DNA from: Mucilaginibacter sp.
GTDB lineage: Bacteria; Bacteroidota; Bacteroidia; Sphingobacteriales; Sphingobacteriaceae
Assembly (NCBI RefSeq): GCF_025359345.1
Contig: NZ_JANYGQ010000037.1
Span: forward strand, 38,601-102,600
Direction: 5' to 3'
Length of the DNA: 64,000 nucleotides
Both the position numbers and the translations under genes were made by a program. Of the stretch, positions 37,888 through 46,842 are shown one piece after another (positions within the stretch are counted from its first letter, which is position 1; the number at the start of each line of letters is the position of its first letter). A model generated the notes under the pieces. The model had not been told where the DNA came from, did not search any database, and saw nothing but the letters and a program-made list of their open reading frames with translations.

Positions 37888-37923
37888 AAACGTCTGCGGG
37901 TAATCCGTTACCCGCAGACGTTT
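37888..37923. terminator. strong bidirectional terminator
   Basis: AAACGTCTGCGGGTAA, loop TCCG, then the perfect 16-bp complement ending in TTT. It lies between the convergent oxidoreductase and AraC genes and serves both. Confidence 0.9.
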
Positions 37924-37934
37924 GTTTCAATAGA

Positions 37935-38855
37935 TTAGTTAAACGATTGCCTAAACTCCAAAGGCGAAAGGTTTGTCTTCGTTTTAAACAACTTACTGAA
38001 CGACTGTGGGTGTTCAAACCCCAGTTCATACGCAATCTCGCTAACCGATAAATCAGTGGTAGATAATCTTTCTTTTGCCTTCTCCATTAACTTATCGTGT
38101 ATATGCTGCTGCGTACTTTGCCCGGTTAACGTTTTTAGTAATCCGCTTAGATAACCAGGCGATACATTTAATGTGTCGGCAATGTATTGGACCGTTGGCA
38201 ACCCTTTTTTTGTCAATACATCGCCTGCAAAATATGCAGTCAGTGTTTCTTCCAATCTATTTAAAATCTGGTGGTTGGTTATTTTCCGGGTAATGAACTG
38301 GCGGTGATAAAACCGGTCGGCGTAATTGAGCAACAAATCCAGCTGGGCAACAATGATGTCCTGGCTGAATTTATCGATGTTTGAGCGGTATTCCTGCTCC
38401 ATATTCTGCATCATATCGGTAATCTTTGTTTCTTCTTTTTCTGAAAGATACAGCGCCTCATTTACCGAATAATCAAAATACTCGTACTGTTTTATCGTTT
38501 TGGCCAGGGTGGTGTTCCAAAAAAAATCGGGATGTACAAGCAACAACCATCCCGAATGCCTTAAGTCCGAACCTTTTTCAATCTCGAGCCCGAATACCTG
38601 CCCCGGGGATATAAAAAACATAATGCCTTCATCAAAGTCATATTCCTGCTGCCCGTACTTAAACCTGGCATTAAAATTTCTCTTTAACGAAATGGAGTAA
38701 AAATCAAACACCAGGCTTATCGACTCATTATAAGGCAAGTGTTTAATCGATTCAAAATTTATTACGCTGATTAACGGGTGCTCCGGTTTTGGGAGTCCCA
38801 TAACCCGGTGGTATTCACTTATCGTTTTTATCCGTAGCGGTTGGGTAGCTGCCAT
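37935..38855 (-). CDS. AraC-family transcriptional regulator
   Basis: A 306-residue protein. The N-terminal sensing domain is a cupin-like barrel (EGIMFFISPGQVFGLE). The C-terminal AraC domain, about residues 205-305, carries two helix-turn-helix units (TVQYIADTLNVSPGYLSGLL and VSEIAYELGFEHPQSFSKLF) and the family ending NLSPLEFRQSF. It starts 12 nt after the end of the NmrA-type gene on the same strand, so the two form an operon and this regulator probably controls that enzyme. The inducing ligand is unknown. Confidence 0.92.
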   Translation of the reverse strand: MAATQPLRIKTISEYHRVMGLPKPEHPLISVINFESIKHLPYNESISLVFDFYSISLKRNFNARFKYGQQEYDFDEGIMFFISPGQVFGLEIEKGSDLRHSGWLLLVHPDFFWNTTLAKTIKQYEYFDYSVNEALYLSEKEETKITDMMQNMEQEYRSNIDKFSQDIIVAQLDLLLNYADRFYHRQFITRKITNHQILNRLEETLTAYFAGDVLTKKGLPTVQYIADTLNVSPGYLSGLLKTLTGQSTQQHIHDKLMEKAKERLSTTDLSVSEIAYELGFEHPQSFSKLFKTKTNLSPLEFRQSFN

Positions 38856-38867
38856 ATCACAATATAC

Positions 38868-39761
38868 TTATTTTTGATTAAAAACAGCAGCAAATTCCTT
38901 TGCAAAATCCGCCAGCTTTACTTTGCCCAACGCCGGCCTGTGGCGGTAATAATCTTCTGTTAATATACCATTGTGCTGGCTTACAAACATCTCTGCTAAA
39001 CCTGTGGCAATACCGGGGGGCATCCCGGCGGCCTCTAATCCCTGCTGCATTTGTTCACCGCTGATTAAATTCCATTTTAAGCCGGGCATACCAATTGCTT
39101 CGCCTAATATCCGTGCAGTTTCGTTGCCGGTAAGCTCGTCACTGGCCACATATGCTACTTTTCTTGCTGTTGCGGGCGTTTCCAGTTCTTCTGCAACGGC
39201 AGCGGCAATATCTATTGGCGACACCCATACCAGCATATCATCGGCGCCGTATGCTGCCGCCATATGGCTCTCTTTTTTTATCATCGGCAAAAAGCTGTAT
39301 AAATTGTAATAGAAACCAACCGGACGCATAAATGTTATGGCAACATCCGACAGTTGGTTCAAAACACCCTCCACCGCATGGTGGCCGAGGATCAGCCCCG
39401 AACCCTTTTCTAAATGCGCACCAACACTGCTGAGATGCACTACCCGTTTTACACCCGACTGCCTGATTGCTTCGGCATAATTATTCCCAATGACTTTGCA
39501 TGATGCTATTACGTCGAGGTCGGTGTTAAAATAATTACCCGGCGGCACCATGGTGTACACGGCATCGGCACCGGTAAAAGTGTCCGTCAAAAAATTGATA
39601 TCAGCCACTGTACCAATGGCCGCTGTCGCTCCTAATGCCTCTATCTCTTTTTGTCTTTCGCGGTTACTGCTTATAACGGTGACTTCGTGCCCTTTTTGCA
39701 CTAACGCTTCGGTAAGTGGCTTGCTGATGTGTCCTAATGAACCTGTTACTTTGATTTTCAT
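38868..39761 (-). CDS. NmrA-type NAD(P)-binding protein (atypical SDR)
   Basis: A 297-residue protein with an N-terminal Rossmann fold (MKIKVTGSLGHISKPLTEAL) whose glycine motif reads GSLGHIS instead of the usual GATGxxG. TVISSNRERQKEIEALGA follows, typical of NmrA/azoreductase-like proteins that bind NADP and act as redox sensors or quinone/NADPH oxidoreductases. The classical YxxxK catalytic pair is not evident, so a sensor role is possible. It is first in an operon with the AraC gene. A -7 box of 7 of 8 (CACCTTTG, 39782-39789, minus strand) lies 20 nt upstream. Confidence 0.85.
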   Translation of the reverse strand: MKIKVTGSLGHISKPLTEALVQKGHEVTVISSNRERQKEIEALGATAAIGTVADINFLTDTFTGADAVYTMVPPGNYFNTDLDVIASCKVIGNNYAEAIRQSGVKRVVHLSSVGAHLEKGSGLILGHHAVEGVLNQLSDVAITFMRPVGFYYNLYSFLPMIKKESHMAAAYGADDMLVWVSPIDIAAAVAEELETPATARKVAYVASDELTGNETARILGEAIGMPGLKWNLISGEQMQQGLEAAGMPPGIATGLAEMFVSQHNGILTEDYYRHRPALGKVKLADFAKEFAAVFNQK

Positions 39762-39997
39762 ATTCCTGTTTCTTGATACTACAAAGGTGGACAGGAATAA
39801 ATGGGGTGATGTAGTCTAGTCTGCGGTTGTTGTAGCCAAAAAAAATTGTGGTTGTATTACTTTGATTTAGGAACATTGCATACCACGAAATTTTTGTTTT
39901 AAAATTAATTTTGGTAAATTAGCATGTGAAATCGCGATAGGTGAAAATCAAGCAAAAAACTAATCCATCGCATAAATTAACCCTAACCAACCTTACC

Positions 39998-40717
39998 ATG
40001 AAAAAACTACCTGTTATTATCTTATTGCTTGCAATTGTATGCAAAACCACACTGTTGAGTGCACAAAATAATCTTACAAAGATTTACGACGCGGCAACAA
40101 AACTCTCTATGATTGCCGACAGCACCCAAAACATCGATACATTGATGACTTTAACTCCATCTAACCCCGTGCTTAAGTGGAAAACAATCAAAGGAAAAAA
40201 CTATGTATTAATGGCATCATTTACCAATTACCTAAAAGCCTACCCCGTAGGAGATTCAACAACAACTACCAGGGAGACCTGGATGTTTATCCCTGGCCAG
40301 ATGCAGGGCCGGCTACGTAATATTATGCGGCCAAAAACCGATACAATTTTGAAGCTAAATGAAATGCTTGGCCTTCCCCCGGTATCTGGTTACACCCATA
40401 TCGCACAATACTGGGTGCAGGTCGACAGCGTTTTCAGGCCGGCCGGTAGTCAGAACGTTACGGCAGCAAAAGCCTCGGGAACGTTGTCTTTAAATGCTAC
40501 CCCGCGATACAAACTTTGGTTTAACAACAAAATTATCTCATCATATTTTCAACCGCTTACAGGTACCCAGGTCTATTATCCGTGGACACGCATGGGCTAC
40601 ACCTACAATTGGGCGCCGGGCTCCAACCGGGTTGGGGTAAGCGAATTCGTATTAAATGCGAATTCAGGAATATGGGTGGAAGCTGTTTATAAAGCCAGCG
40701 ACTACTTTAAAAATTAG
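39998..40717 (+). CDS. secreted hypothetical protein
   Basis: A 239-residue protein with a clear signal peptide (MKKLPVIILLLAIVCKTTLLSAQ), so the start was set at ATG 39998 and not at an upstream in-frame GTG (39941). The mature part has no motif I recognise. It contains KGKNYVLMASFTNYLKAYP and ETWMFIPGQMQGRL and is rich in aromatic and Thr residues, suggesting a compact periplasmic or outer-membrane-associated domain. A terminator hairpin follows. It stands alone between the NmrA operon (divergent) and a serine hydrolase. Confidence 0.75.
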   Translation: MKKLPVIILLLAIVCKTTLLSAQNNLTKIYDAATKLSMIADSTQNIDTLMTLTPSNPVLKWKTIKGKNYVLMASFTNYLKAYPVGDSTTTTRETWMFIPGQMQGRLRNIMRPKTDTILKLNEMLGLPPVSGYTHIAQYWVQVDSVFRPAGSQNVTAAKASGTLSLNATPRYKLWFNNKIISSYFQPLTGTQVYYPWTRMGYTYNWAPGSNRVGVSEFVLNANSGIWVEAVYKASDYFKN

Positions 40718-40742
40718 ATTTTACGCAGTCAGTAAAAACAAT

Positions 40743-40770
40743 AAGGGCCGGTGACCACCGCCCTTTTTTT
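40743..40770 (+). terminator. rho-independent terminator
   Basis: GGGC-GGT paired with ACC-GCCC (one bulged C) followed by seven T residues, 26 nt after the stop codon of the secreted hypothetical gene. Confidence 0.8.
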
Positions 40771-40867
40771 GTTCAATTGGTTGCGATAGGGTTACAACAT
40801 AAACCCATTAAAAGTCAAGTTCTGCACCAATTCCCAGACGAGATGATTTCAAATAAATGAAATTCAA

Positions 40868-40875
40868 TATTTTTG
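40868..40875 (+). promoter_or_regulatory. -7 promoter box, serine hydrolase gene
   Basis: TATTTTTG matches TAnnTTTG, 60 nt upstream of the ATG at 40936. No convincing -33 TTG was seen. Confidence 0.4.
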
Positions 40876-40935
40876 ACAACTTCCAACCAAAAAAGCTTAT
40901 TTTCACCTTGATTATAAACGCTTTAAATAACTGCA

Positions 40936-42513
40936 ATGCTTAATTATTATCCATCGCTGGTGCAAAACACCTTTAAAAAACTGCTTGCTGCCGCAGCTTT
41001 GTTTTTGTTTTTTAACAGCGCATTATACGCACAAAAAACAAATACTTTTGCTAAAGGCAGCCCCGAAGCAGCCGGCGTTTCAGCTGCCGGTATTGATAGT
41101 TTCCTGAATGCAGTTGCGAAAAGCAAACATGAGTTTCATAGCTTTATGTTCCTGCGCCATGGCAAGGTTATAGCCAGCGGTTGGTGGAGCCCGTACCAGG
41201 CAACGCTACGGCATAGTCTTTACAGCTGCAGTAAAAGCTTTACCTCAACGGCCATCGGTTTCGCAGTGAGTGAAAAACGAATCACAGTAAACGATAAGGT
41301 AACCTCTTTTTTTCCGGGCAGCCTGCCGGACACTATTAAGCCATACCTTGCAGCGCTCACCATAAAAGACCTTTTGACTATGACCGCCGGGCAAGACCCC
41401 GACCCTACTTTTAGTGTAGTAGCTAGCCAGGACAACTGGGTAAAATCATTCCTTGCCTTACCTATTGTCCACAAGCCGGGCAGCCAGTTTTTGTACAATA
41501 CGCTGGCAACGTTTATGCTATCAGCAATTGTGCAAAAAGTAACCGGGGAAAAGGTAGTCGACTACCTTAAACCACGCCTGTTTGATCCGCTAGGAATACA
41601 GGGTATGGATTGGGAAATTAACAAACAGGGGATTAATACAGGTGGCTGGGGATTACGGCTAAAGACGGAAGATCTGGCAAAAATGGGTCAGCTTTACCTG
41701 CAAAAAGGTGTGTGGAAAGGGAAACAGTTATTGCCAAAAGAATGGGTTAAAGAAGCCACCACTTTCAAAATAGACCAGGCGCCGGGGGCAGATCAAAGTA
41801 AAAAAGACGCAAGTGATTGGATGCAGGGCTATTGCTATCAATTTTGGCGCTGCCGCCACAACGCATTCAGGGCCGACGGTGCTTTCGGACAGTATATTGT
41901 GGTAATGCCCGACCAGGACGCCGTGATCGCCATCACCTCCGAAACAAGTGATATGCAGGGCGAACTTGACCTTGTGTGGAAATATTTACTGCCTGCCATG
42001 CACCCGGCTACCTTGCCTCCCGACCAAGGGAGTGAAACAAGGCTCCAAAACCATTTAGCCGCGTTGAACTTACCGCCCTTGAAAAACACGGAAAATGCTG
42101 CGAACACGGAATTCAAAAAAGTTTTTTCGATACAACCCAATAATTTACACATTAGCTCAATAGCATTTGCCATTGACGGTAATGTTTGCCACGTTACTTT
42201 AAAAAAGGATTCGGCGAACTATGTGTTGAATTTCGGGAGCGGTAAGTGGATAAACGGCCAAACAGCTATGCAGGGCCCGGGTTTGGTAACGGCAGCCCGG
42301 GAAGATTTTTCCTTTATGGCGCCTTATAAAATAGCAGGCAGTTTCGCCTGGCAGGACAGCCAAACGTTACAAATAAAACTACGCTACACCGAAAGCCCAC
42401 ACTCGGAAACAATTACATTTCACTTCAACCAACAACAACTGGATGCAGATGTAGCGTATAGTTTTAATTACGGCAGCAATAAGATCGCATTACATGGGGA
42501 AGCAGGAAAATAA
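40936..42513 (+). CDS. class C beta-lactamase-type serine hydrolase, secreted
   Basis: A 525-residue exported enzyme. A signal peptide (LLAAAALFLFFNSALYAQ) is followed by the beta-lactamase/transpeptidase fold. The nucleophile motif SCSK lies at residues 97-100 (LYSCSKSFTS) and a YNT motif (FLYNTLATF) stands for YxN. In place of KTG a histidine-type motif seems likely (RADGAFGQYIVVMP). From about residue 400 a C-terminal extension of about 120 residues rich in beta strands is attached. Proteins like this are often esterases, D-aminopeptidases or penicillin-binding-related hydrolases and not resistance enzymes; the substrate is unknown. Confidence 0.88.
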   Translation: MLNYYPSLVQNTFKKLLAAAALFLFFNSALYAQKTNTFAKGSPEAAGVSAAGIDSFLNAVAKSKHEFHSFMFLRHGKVIASGWWSPYQATLRHSLYSCSKSFTSTAIGFAVSEKRITVNDKVTSFFPGSLPDTIKPYLAALTIKDLLTMTAGQDPDPTFSVVASQDNWVKSFLALPIVHKPGSQFLYNTLATFMLSAIVQKVTGEKVVDYLKPRLFDPLGIQGMDWEINKQGINTGGWGLRLKTEDLAKMGQLYLQKGVWKGKQLLPKEWVKEATTFKIDQAPGADQSKKDASDWMQGYCYQFWRCRHNAFRADGAFGQYIVVMPDQDAVIAITSETSDMQGELDLVWKYLLPAMHPATLPPDQGSETRLQNHLAALNLPPLKNTENAANTEFKKVFSIQPNNLHISSIAFAIDGNVCHVTLKKDSANYVLNFGSGKWINGQTAMQGPGLVTAAREDFSFMAPYKIAGSFAWQDSQTLQIKLRYTESPHSETITFHFNQQQLDADVAYSFNYGSNKIALHGEAGK

Positions 42514-42579
42514 TAGTAGAGTACAATATCACTCAGTCTCACTTTTTAATTTTTGTTTTTGCTGACGGCTAATTTGCTA

Positions 42580-42930
42580 TCATTCATAAATTACGCCGGA
42601 TGTTGGTGTCTCCTTCAACTCAATCCGGCTCAGTTGCGGAAGTAATGGTTTAATATTAGTCCATAACCAGGTAGCCAGCATTTCTGCAGTTGGGTTCTCC
42701 AGACCTGGAATATTGTTAAGCAGCGAATGGTCAAGGGTATCGACGATGGGTTTAACAATTGCTTTTAAATCACCGTAGTCCAGCAACCATCCCTCCGGTT
42801 GCTTTAATTCACCTTGTGCGTAAACAGTTAAAAGATAAGTATGCCCGTGCATTTGCCTGCACTTATGCCCTTCGGGCACATTCGGCAAAAAATGCGCCGA
42901 ATCGAAAGTAAATTGTTTGTATATAATCAT
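42580..42930 (-). CDS. queD: 6-carboxy-tetrahydropterin synthase QueD
   Basis: A 116-residue enzyme of the PTPS/QueD family that makes 6-carboxy-tetrahydropterin for queuosine or other deazapurines. The zinc histidines lie in FDSAHFLP and MHGHTYLL, and the catalytic-type Cys is in GHKCRQMHGH. DHSLLNN and the PTAEMLATWLW and ELKETPTSGV motifs are also present. The length is normal. No other queuosine gene is nearby. A stem-loop at 42970-43000 upstream does not look like a preQ1 riboswitch. Confidence 0.93.
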   Translation of the reverse strand: MIIYKQFTFDSAHFLPNVPEGHKCRQMHGHTYLLTVYAQGELKQPEGWLLDYGDLKAIVKPIVDTLDHSLLNNIPGLENPTAEMLATWLWTNIKPLLPQLSRIELKETPTSGVIYE

Positions 42931-43168
42931 AATAGTTAATCCCGCCCCAACAGCAATTGCAAATAGTCAAGTCTGCGGCTTTTTAGTCCGCAAGACATAA
43001 CCAGCAACTTCGGATCGGCCTTACAACTGGAACACCCTTGCTGTTTTTTGCGAAAGTGCGAAATAACAACGGGGCAAAAAATGACCCTCGTCAGTTAGGA
43101 AACTGATTGTCTTCATATAAAAAGCCAGGCCGTATGGTCAATTTTGCCAGCTATATTATCCGTACTAA

Positions 43169-44242
43169 ATGGTTTCAAACAATAAAAATAACCGGTGGGT
43201 AAGCATTTGGCTTGCAGTTGGAGTTGTTATGTTAATGGTGCAGGTGTTACTCGGCGGCATTACCCGGCTCACCGGTTCCGGGTTGTCAATAACCGAATGG
43301 CAGCCGCTACTTGGTGCCTTACCTCCTATGAATGACCAGGCATGGATGAAAAGTTTCGAAAAATATCAACAGATAGCCCAGTTTAAGAAACTGAACAGCC
43401 ATTTTGCCCTGGCCGACTACCAGGCCATTTTCTTCTGGGAGTGGCTGCACCGGGAATGGGCACGTTTCATGGGGCTGATATTTATCGTTCCATTTATATT
43501 TTTCCTAATCAAAAAAAAGATCTGCGATAAAATGATAGGCCCGCTTATCATACTATTTCTACTGGGCGGGCTGCAGGGTGGTATTGGCTGGCTGATGGTA
43601 CAAAGCGGGTTAAACGACACTGATGTGGCCGTCAGTCACATCCGGCTTGCAATTCATTTTGTTTGCGCACTGTTATTACTGAGCTATCTGCTATGGTTTG
43701 CACTTAATGTTGGTATGGCTAGCCGCAAGTCTGTAGGTTTCAACCGGTCAAACAGGTTGCTGCAGCTACTTTTGGGCCTGGTGTTTTGTCAGCTTACCTA
43801 CGGAGCATTTATGGCAGGCACCCACGCTGCCTTGCTAGCGCCAACCTGGCCCGATATTAACGGATCAATAATTCCCCAGGGTCTGTTTACCTCCCGTGGT
43901 ATCATTTATGATTTACTTTACAACCCGATGATGATTCAGTTTATTCACCGCGGCCTGGCTTATATCGTTACCATTTTGATTATTGTCTTTTTTTACCGGT
44001 CGGGGAAATTATCCGGTCGCATGCCGCTCAGGCAGTTCAGGTGGGTGCCTTTTTTGCTCGTCATTGCACAGGTGATACTCGGTATACTGGCGCTGATAAA
44101 TAGTATATTCCGGTCTGGGATTTATTTCTCCGTTTTACACCAGTTTGTGGGTATGTTACTGCTCATGTCGCTTGTTACCGCAAATTTCCTGGCCAAAACA
44201 AGAAGTGCCACATGTACAACAATATCGAAAATGAAAATCTAA
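43169..44242 (+). CDS. ctaA: heme A synthase (COX15/CtaA)
   Basis: A 357-residue integral membrane protein with about eight helices. It shows the COX15/CtaA hallmarks: GGITRLTGSGLSITEWQPLLG after helix 1, the WEWLHREWAR heme-ligand region (EWxHR) and later FIHRGLAY and LHQFVGM, each with a histidine expected to bind heme. It hydroxylates heme O to heme A for cytochrome oxidase. It is a stand-alone gene here. A 7-of-8 promoter box (CAATTTTG, 43139-43146) lies 22 nt upstream. A bidirectional terminator follows. Confidence 0.93.
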   Translation: MVSNNKNNRWVSIWLAVGVVMLMVQVLLGGITRLTGSGLSITEWQPLLGALPPMNDQAWMKSFEKYQQIAQFKKLNSHFALADYQAIFFWEWLHREWARFMGLIFIVPFIFFLIKKKICDKMIGPLIILFLLGGLQGGIGWLMVQSGLNDTDVAVSHIRLAIHFVCALLLLSYLLWFALNVGMASRKSVGFNRSNRLLQLLLGLVFCQLTYGAFMAGTHAALLAPTWPDINGSIIPQGLFTSRGIIYDLLYNPMMIQFIHRGLAYIVTILIIVFFYRSGKLSGRMPLRQFRWVPFLLVIAQVILGILALINSIFRSGIYFSVLHQFVGMLLLMSLVTANFLAKTRSATCTTISKMKI

Positions 44243-44295
44243 GAGAATAAACTGGCCTCATTAGATAACCAAGGGCTTATCGGGTATAAAAGCAG

Positions 44296-44329
44296 AAAAA
44301 GCCTAAAATCGAAAGATTTTAAGCTTTTT
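44296..44329. terminator. bidirectional terminator between ctaA and tRNA-Ser(CGA)
   Basis: AAAAAGC-TAAAATC, loop GAAA, GATTTTA-GCTTTTT: a 15-bp stem with one mismatch between A- and T-runs, serving ctaA on plus and tRNA-Ser on minus. Confidence 0.75.
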
Positions 44330-44341
44330 ACAATTATTCAG

Positions 44342-44426
44342 CGGAGAGGGAGGGATTCAAACCCCCGGTACCTTGCAGTACACCTGATTTCGAATCAGGC
44401 ACATTCGATCACTCTGACACCTCTCC
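44342..44426 (-). tRNA. tRNA-Ser (anticodon CGA)
   Basis: An 85-nt class II tRNA. The acceptor is GGAGAGG/CCTCTCC with discriminator G, and the anticodon stem is CCTGA/TCAGG around loop TTCGAAA (anticodon CGA). The variable arm is long and the T-loop is TTTGAAT. CCA is not encoded. Confidence 0.93.
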
Positions 44427-44444
44427 TTTTTTTATTCAGAAATA

Positions 44445-44472
44445 AAAAATCCCGTAACCTACGGGACTTTTT
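44445..44472 (-). terminator. hairpin between the two tRNA-Ser genes
   Basis: TCCCGTA (44450-44456), loop ACC, TACGGGA (44460-44466), with A- and T-runs outside. It would end tRNA-Ser(GCU) transcripts before tRNA-Ser(CGA), or separate the two by processing. Confidence 0.7.
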
Positions 44473-44479
44473 ATACTGG

Positions 44480-44566
44480 CGGTGAGGGAGGGATTCGAAC
44501 CCTCGGTACAGTTTCCCGTACGTCAGTTTAGCAAACTGATCCTTTCGGCCTCTCAGGCACCTCACC
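44480..44566 (-). tRNA. tRNA-Ser (anticodon GCU)
   Basis: An 87-nt class II tRNA. The acceptor is GGTGAGG/CCTCACC with discriminator G. The anticodon stem TCAGT/ACTGA surrounds loop TTGCTAA (anticodon GCT), and a long variable arm (TACGGGAAACTGTA) and T-loop TTCGAAT are present. CCA is not encoded. Confidence 0.94.
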
Positions 44567-44617
44567 ATGTTTAGCCTTTCGGCCGGCATTCCAATAATTC
44601 CCTTTTTTTCGGGATTG

Positions 44618-44646
44618 CAAATATAGCAATTAGGCTTATCCCTCAA
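44618..44646 (-). promoter_or_regulatory. promoter of the tRNA-Ser genes
   Basis: On the minus strand TTG (44646-44644), 18-nt spacer and TATATTTG (44625-44618); tRNA-Ser(GCU) begins 51 nt downstream. Confidence 0.7.
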
Positions 44647-44660
44647 AAAAAAAGTTCTTT

Positions 44661-46730
44661 TTAATCGTAATCTACCCGCACATGGTAAATACTCATCAGC
44701 ATCCGCTTAAAAATCACCTTGATGGTTTCGATATCTTTAAGGGTTATATCACTGTCTTTCAATTGGTTTTGATCGAGTTTGTATTTTACTATCCTGTCGA
44801 CCAGGTTGCTTATCGATTGTTCGTCCGGCTCCTTTAATGCGCGCGATGCGGCCTCAACTGAGTCGGCAAGCATCAAAACACCCTGTTCTTTTGAGAAAGG
44901 AATGGGTCCCGGGTACCTAAAAGTGTTCTCGTCGATGAATTTTTCAGGAAAATTTTTCAAAAATGACTGGTAAAAATAATCCACCCTTGTGTCGCCGTGG
45001 TGTGTGCGGATAAAGTTTACCACAATCTCGGGCAGGTTGGCTTTACGCCCCATCTCAATACCCTGGCTTACGTGCCTGATTATTATTTGGGCGCTCTCCT
45101 GGTACGGCAGCTTATCGTGCGGATTAAAGCCCGACGTTTGGTTCTCAATAAAAAACAACGGGTTCTCCATTTTACCAATATCATGATACAAAGCCCCTGC
45201 CCTAACCAGCAATGCGTTGCCACCAATGCTGTATATGGCGTTCTCAGCCAGGTTTGCCACCTGCAGCGAGTGCTGGAACGTGCCGGGTGCAGTAAATGCC
45301 ATTTCGCGCAGCAAAGGCGCATTGGTATTGGTAAGTTCTATTAAAGTAATGTCGCTGGTTATGGCAAATATTTTTTCGAAGATGTAAATAAGCGGGTAAG
45401 CCAGCAAGGTTAGCAGCACACTTACTATAAATGGCACAAAGTCCATCCAGTCGATACTCCTGATGCTGCCTTCGCGAATAAACGAAATACCGAGGAAAGC
45501 CACGAAATAAGTAAAAGTGATAATCAGCGCCGATATTAAAAATTGCTCGCGGCGTATCAGGTTTTTGATGCTGTAGATGGATACCATCCCCGCAGTTATT
45601 TCAAAATAAGCGAACTCGAAGCTGTTTGGTACAAAAAAGCCCGCTATCAACACTACCAGCAGGTGAATGTTTAGCGCCAAACGGGTATCAAACAGTATGC
45701 GAATAATTATAGGTACAATACAATAGGGTATGTAGTATAAATTGGGCAACTGCAGTTTTATAGCTATTGATAAGGTAAACAGCATTGCGGTAATAACCAG
45801 CAATATCAGGCTCACCAGGCGGTTATCAGCGTAAATATCCTTGCGAAAAAGGTATAGAAATACAATCAGCAAAGTAATGGTGATACCCACCAGCAAAAAC
45901 TGGCCGAGCAGCACCAGTCGCCGGTCGCCGTTTATGCGGGCATTGTCCTCAAAAGCTTTCTTATACGATTGCAGTTTCTGGTAGGCCTCATCGCTAACAA
46001 CCGAACCTTTGGCTATAATAACATCGCCCTTTTGTACCATTCCCCGGGTTGTCGATAAGTTGTCAATCGCTTCTTTTTCAAGCCTTGATGTTAGCTTATT
46101 ATCATAAACTAAATTTGGCTGTAGCCGGTTACTTATCAAATCGAGCAGAAAGGCTTTATCCAAATCTTTATTGGCACTTAAAAACTGGTCGCAATAGGCC
46201 AGGGCTGTTTGCTTGGTATAAAGGTCGGCGGTGTTTTTATCAGTTGCCAGGTTAAAGGTTAACATCGTTACCTTGTAACTTTCGGCACTCTGTTGATACT
46301 TAGGATTTAGCGCTAAAACGCCTTTATCATAAATTGATTTTAGTAAATCATATCCTGCGGATTCGTATTTCGCTTTCTTGTTATCAGGAATACCGGCGTT
46401 GTGCCATTTTATTTCAAAATCGTTTTTAAATCCCTCAAGCTGATGCCCCGGCATATCAGCATCAGCCTGGTAAATAGGCGTAATACTTGCCAGCGCAGTT
46501 TTTTGGTCATTCTCAATCTCCTGCTGAGTTTTTAGTATCGCGAAATTATAAGGTGAGACTAAGTCCTTCTGGTTCCAGATGCGTCCCTTCTCAATATCGT
46601 AACTGAATTTGGCCTGTTTGGGCAGGGTAAATACAATTACACAAATACTCGCCAGCATCATTAAAAACTTAACATTACGCGAGTATTTGCGAAATAAAGC
46701 CTTTTGGCGCGAAGTGGATAGTTTTGCCAT
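44661..46730 (-). CDS. 7TM HD-domain phosphodiesterase (PgpH/YqfF-like)
   Basis: A 689-residue membrane enzyme. One N-terminal helix (MMLASICVIVFTLP) is followed by an extracellular region of about 240 residues and then a block of about seven helices (from LVLLGQFLLVGITITLLIVF to SVLLTLLAYPLIYIFEK). A cytoplasmic HD phosphohydrolase domain comes last, with HSLQVANLAENA near 485 and the metal-binding ALYHDIGKMENP near 515. Homologues (PgpH) hydrolyse cyclic di-AMP to control osmotic and cell-wall homeostasis. Whether c-di-AMP is the substrate here is inferred from the family. A promoter box (46747-46754) lies 16 nt upstream. Immediately downstream are the tRNA-Ser genes. Confidence 0.9.
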   Translation of the reverse strand: MAKLSTSRQKALFRKYSRNVKFLMMLASICVIVFTLPKQAKFSYDIEKGRIWNQKDLVSPYNFAILKTQQEIENDQKTALASITPIYQADADMPGHQLEGFKNDFEIKWHNAGIPDNKKAKYESAGYDLLKSIYDKGVLALNPKYQQSAESYKVTMLTFNLATDKNTADLYTKQTALAYCDQFLSANKDLDKAFLLDLISNRLQPNLVYDNKLTSRLEKEAIDNLSTTRGMVQKGDVIIAKGSVVSDEAYQKLQSYKKAFEDNARINGDRRLVLLGQFLLVGITITLLIVFLYLFRKDIYADNRLVSLILLVITAMLFTLSIAIKLQLPNLYYIPYCIVPIIIRILFDTRLALNIHLLVVLIAGFFVPNSFEFAYFEITAGMVSIYSIKNLIRREQFLISALIITFTYFVAFLGISFIREGSIRSIDWMDFVPFIVSVLLTLLAYPLIYIFEKIFAITSDITLIELTNTNAPLLREMAFTAPGTFQHSLQVANLAENAIYSIGGNALLVRAGALYHDIGKMENPLFFIENQTSGFNPHDKLPYQESAQIIIRHVSQGIEMGRKANLPEIVVNFIRTHHGDTRVDYFYQSFLKNFPEKFIDENTFRYPGPIPFSKEQGVLMLADSVEAASRALKEPDEQSISNLVDRIVKYKLDQNQLKDSDITLKDIETIKVIFKRMLMSIYHVRVDYD

Positions 46731-46746
46731 TTATACGTTTCTACAC

Positions 46747-46754
46747 CAAAATTA
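46747..46754 (-). promoter_or_regulatory. -7 promoter box, HD phosphodiesterase gene
   Basis: TAATTTTG on the minus strand, exact to TAnnTTTG, 16 nt before the ATG. Confidence 0.5.
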
Positions 46755-46800
46755 ATATAAGTTTCGGTTAAATGTTTTTTTTCTTGCTTTTATCAAATCA

Positions 46801-46827
46801 AAAATGATATCTTTATGATATCATTTT
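46801..46827 (+). promoter_or_regulatory. perfect palindromic operator overlapping the SPFH operon promoter
   Basis: AAAATGATATC, spacer TTTAT, GATATCATTTT: an 11-bp perfect inverted repeat. The near-consensus -7 box TATCTTTA (46808-46815) lies inside it, and the SPFH ATG is 15 nt beyond. A protein bound here would block transcription. The ribbon-helix-helix protein encoded third in the operon is a natural candidate; that is inference. Confidence 0.7.
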
Positions 46828-46842
46828 AAAATCACAAAAATC

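Noticed and set aside
42970..43000. Stem-loop upstream of queD as a preQ1 riboswitch
   Set aside because: The stem GTCT-GCGG/CCGC-AGAC with an AT-rich loop lacks the preQ1 aptamer core and lies on DNA that also looks like a plain hairpin.
44395..44646. 83-codon minus-strand frame over tRNA-Ser
   Set aside because: It is a translation through tRNA-Ser(GCU), its terminator and promoter.
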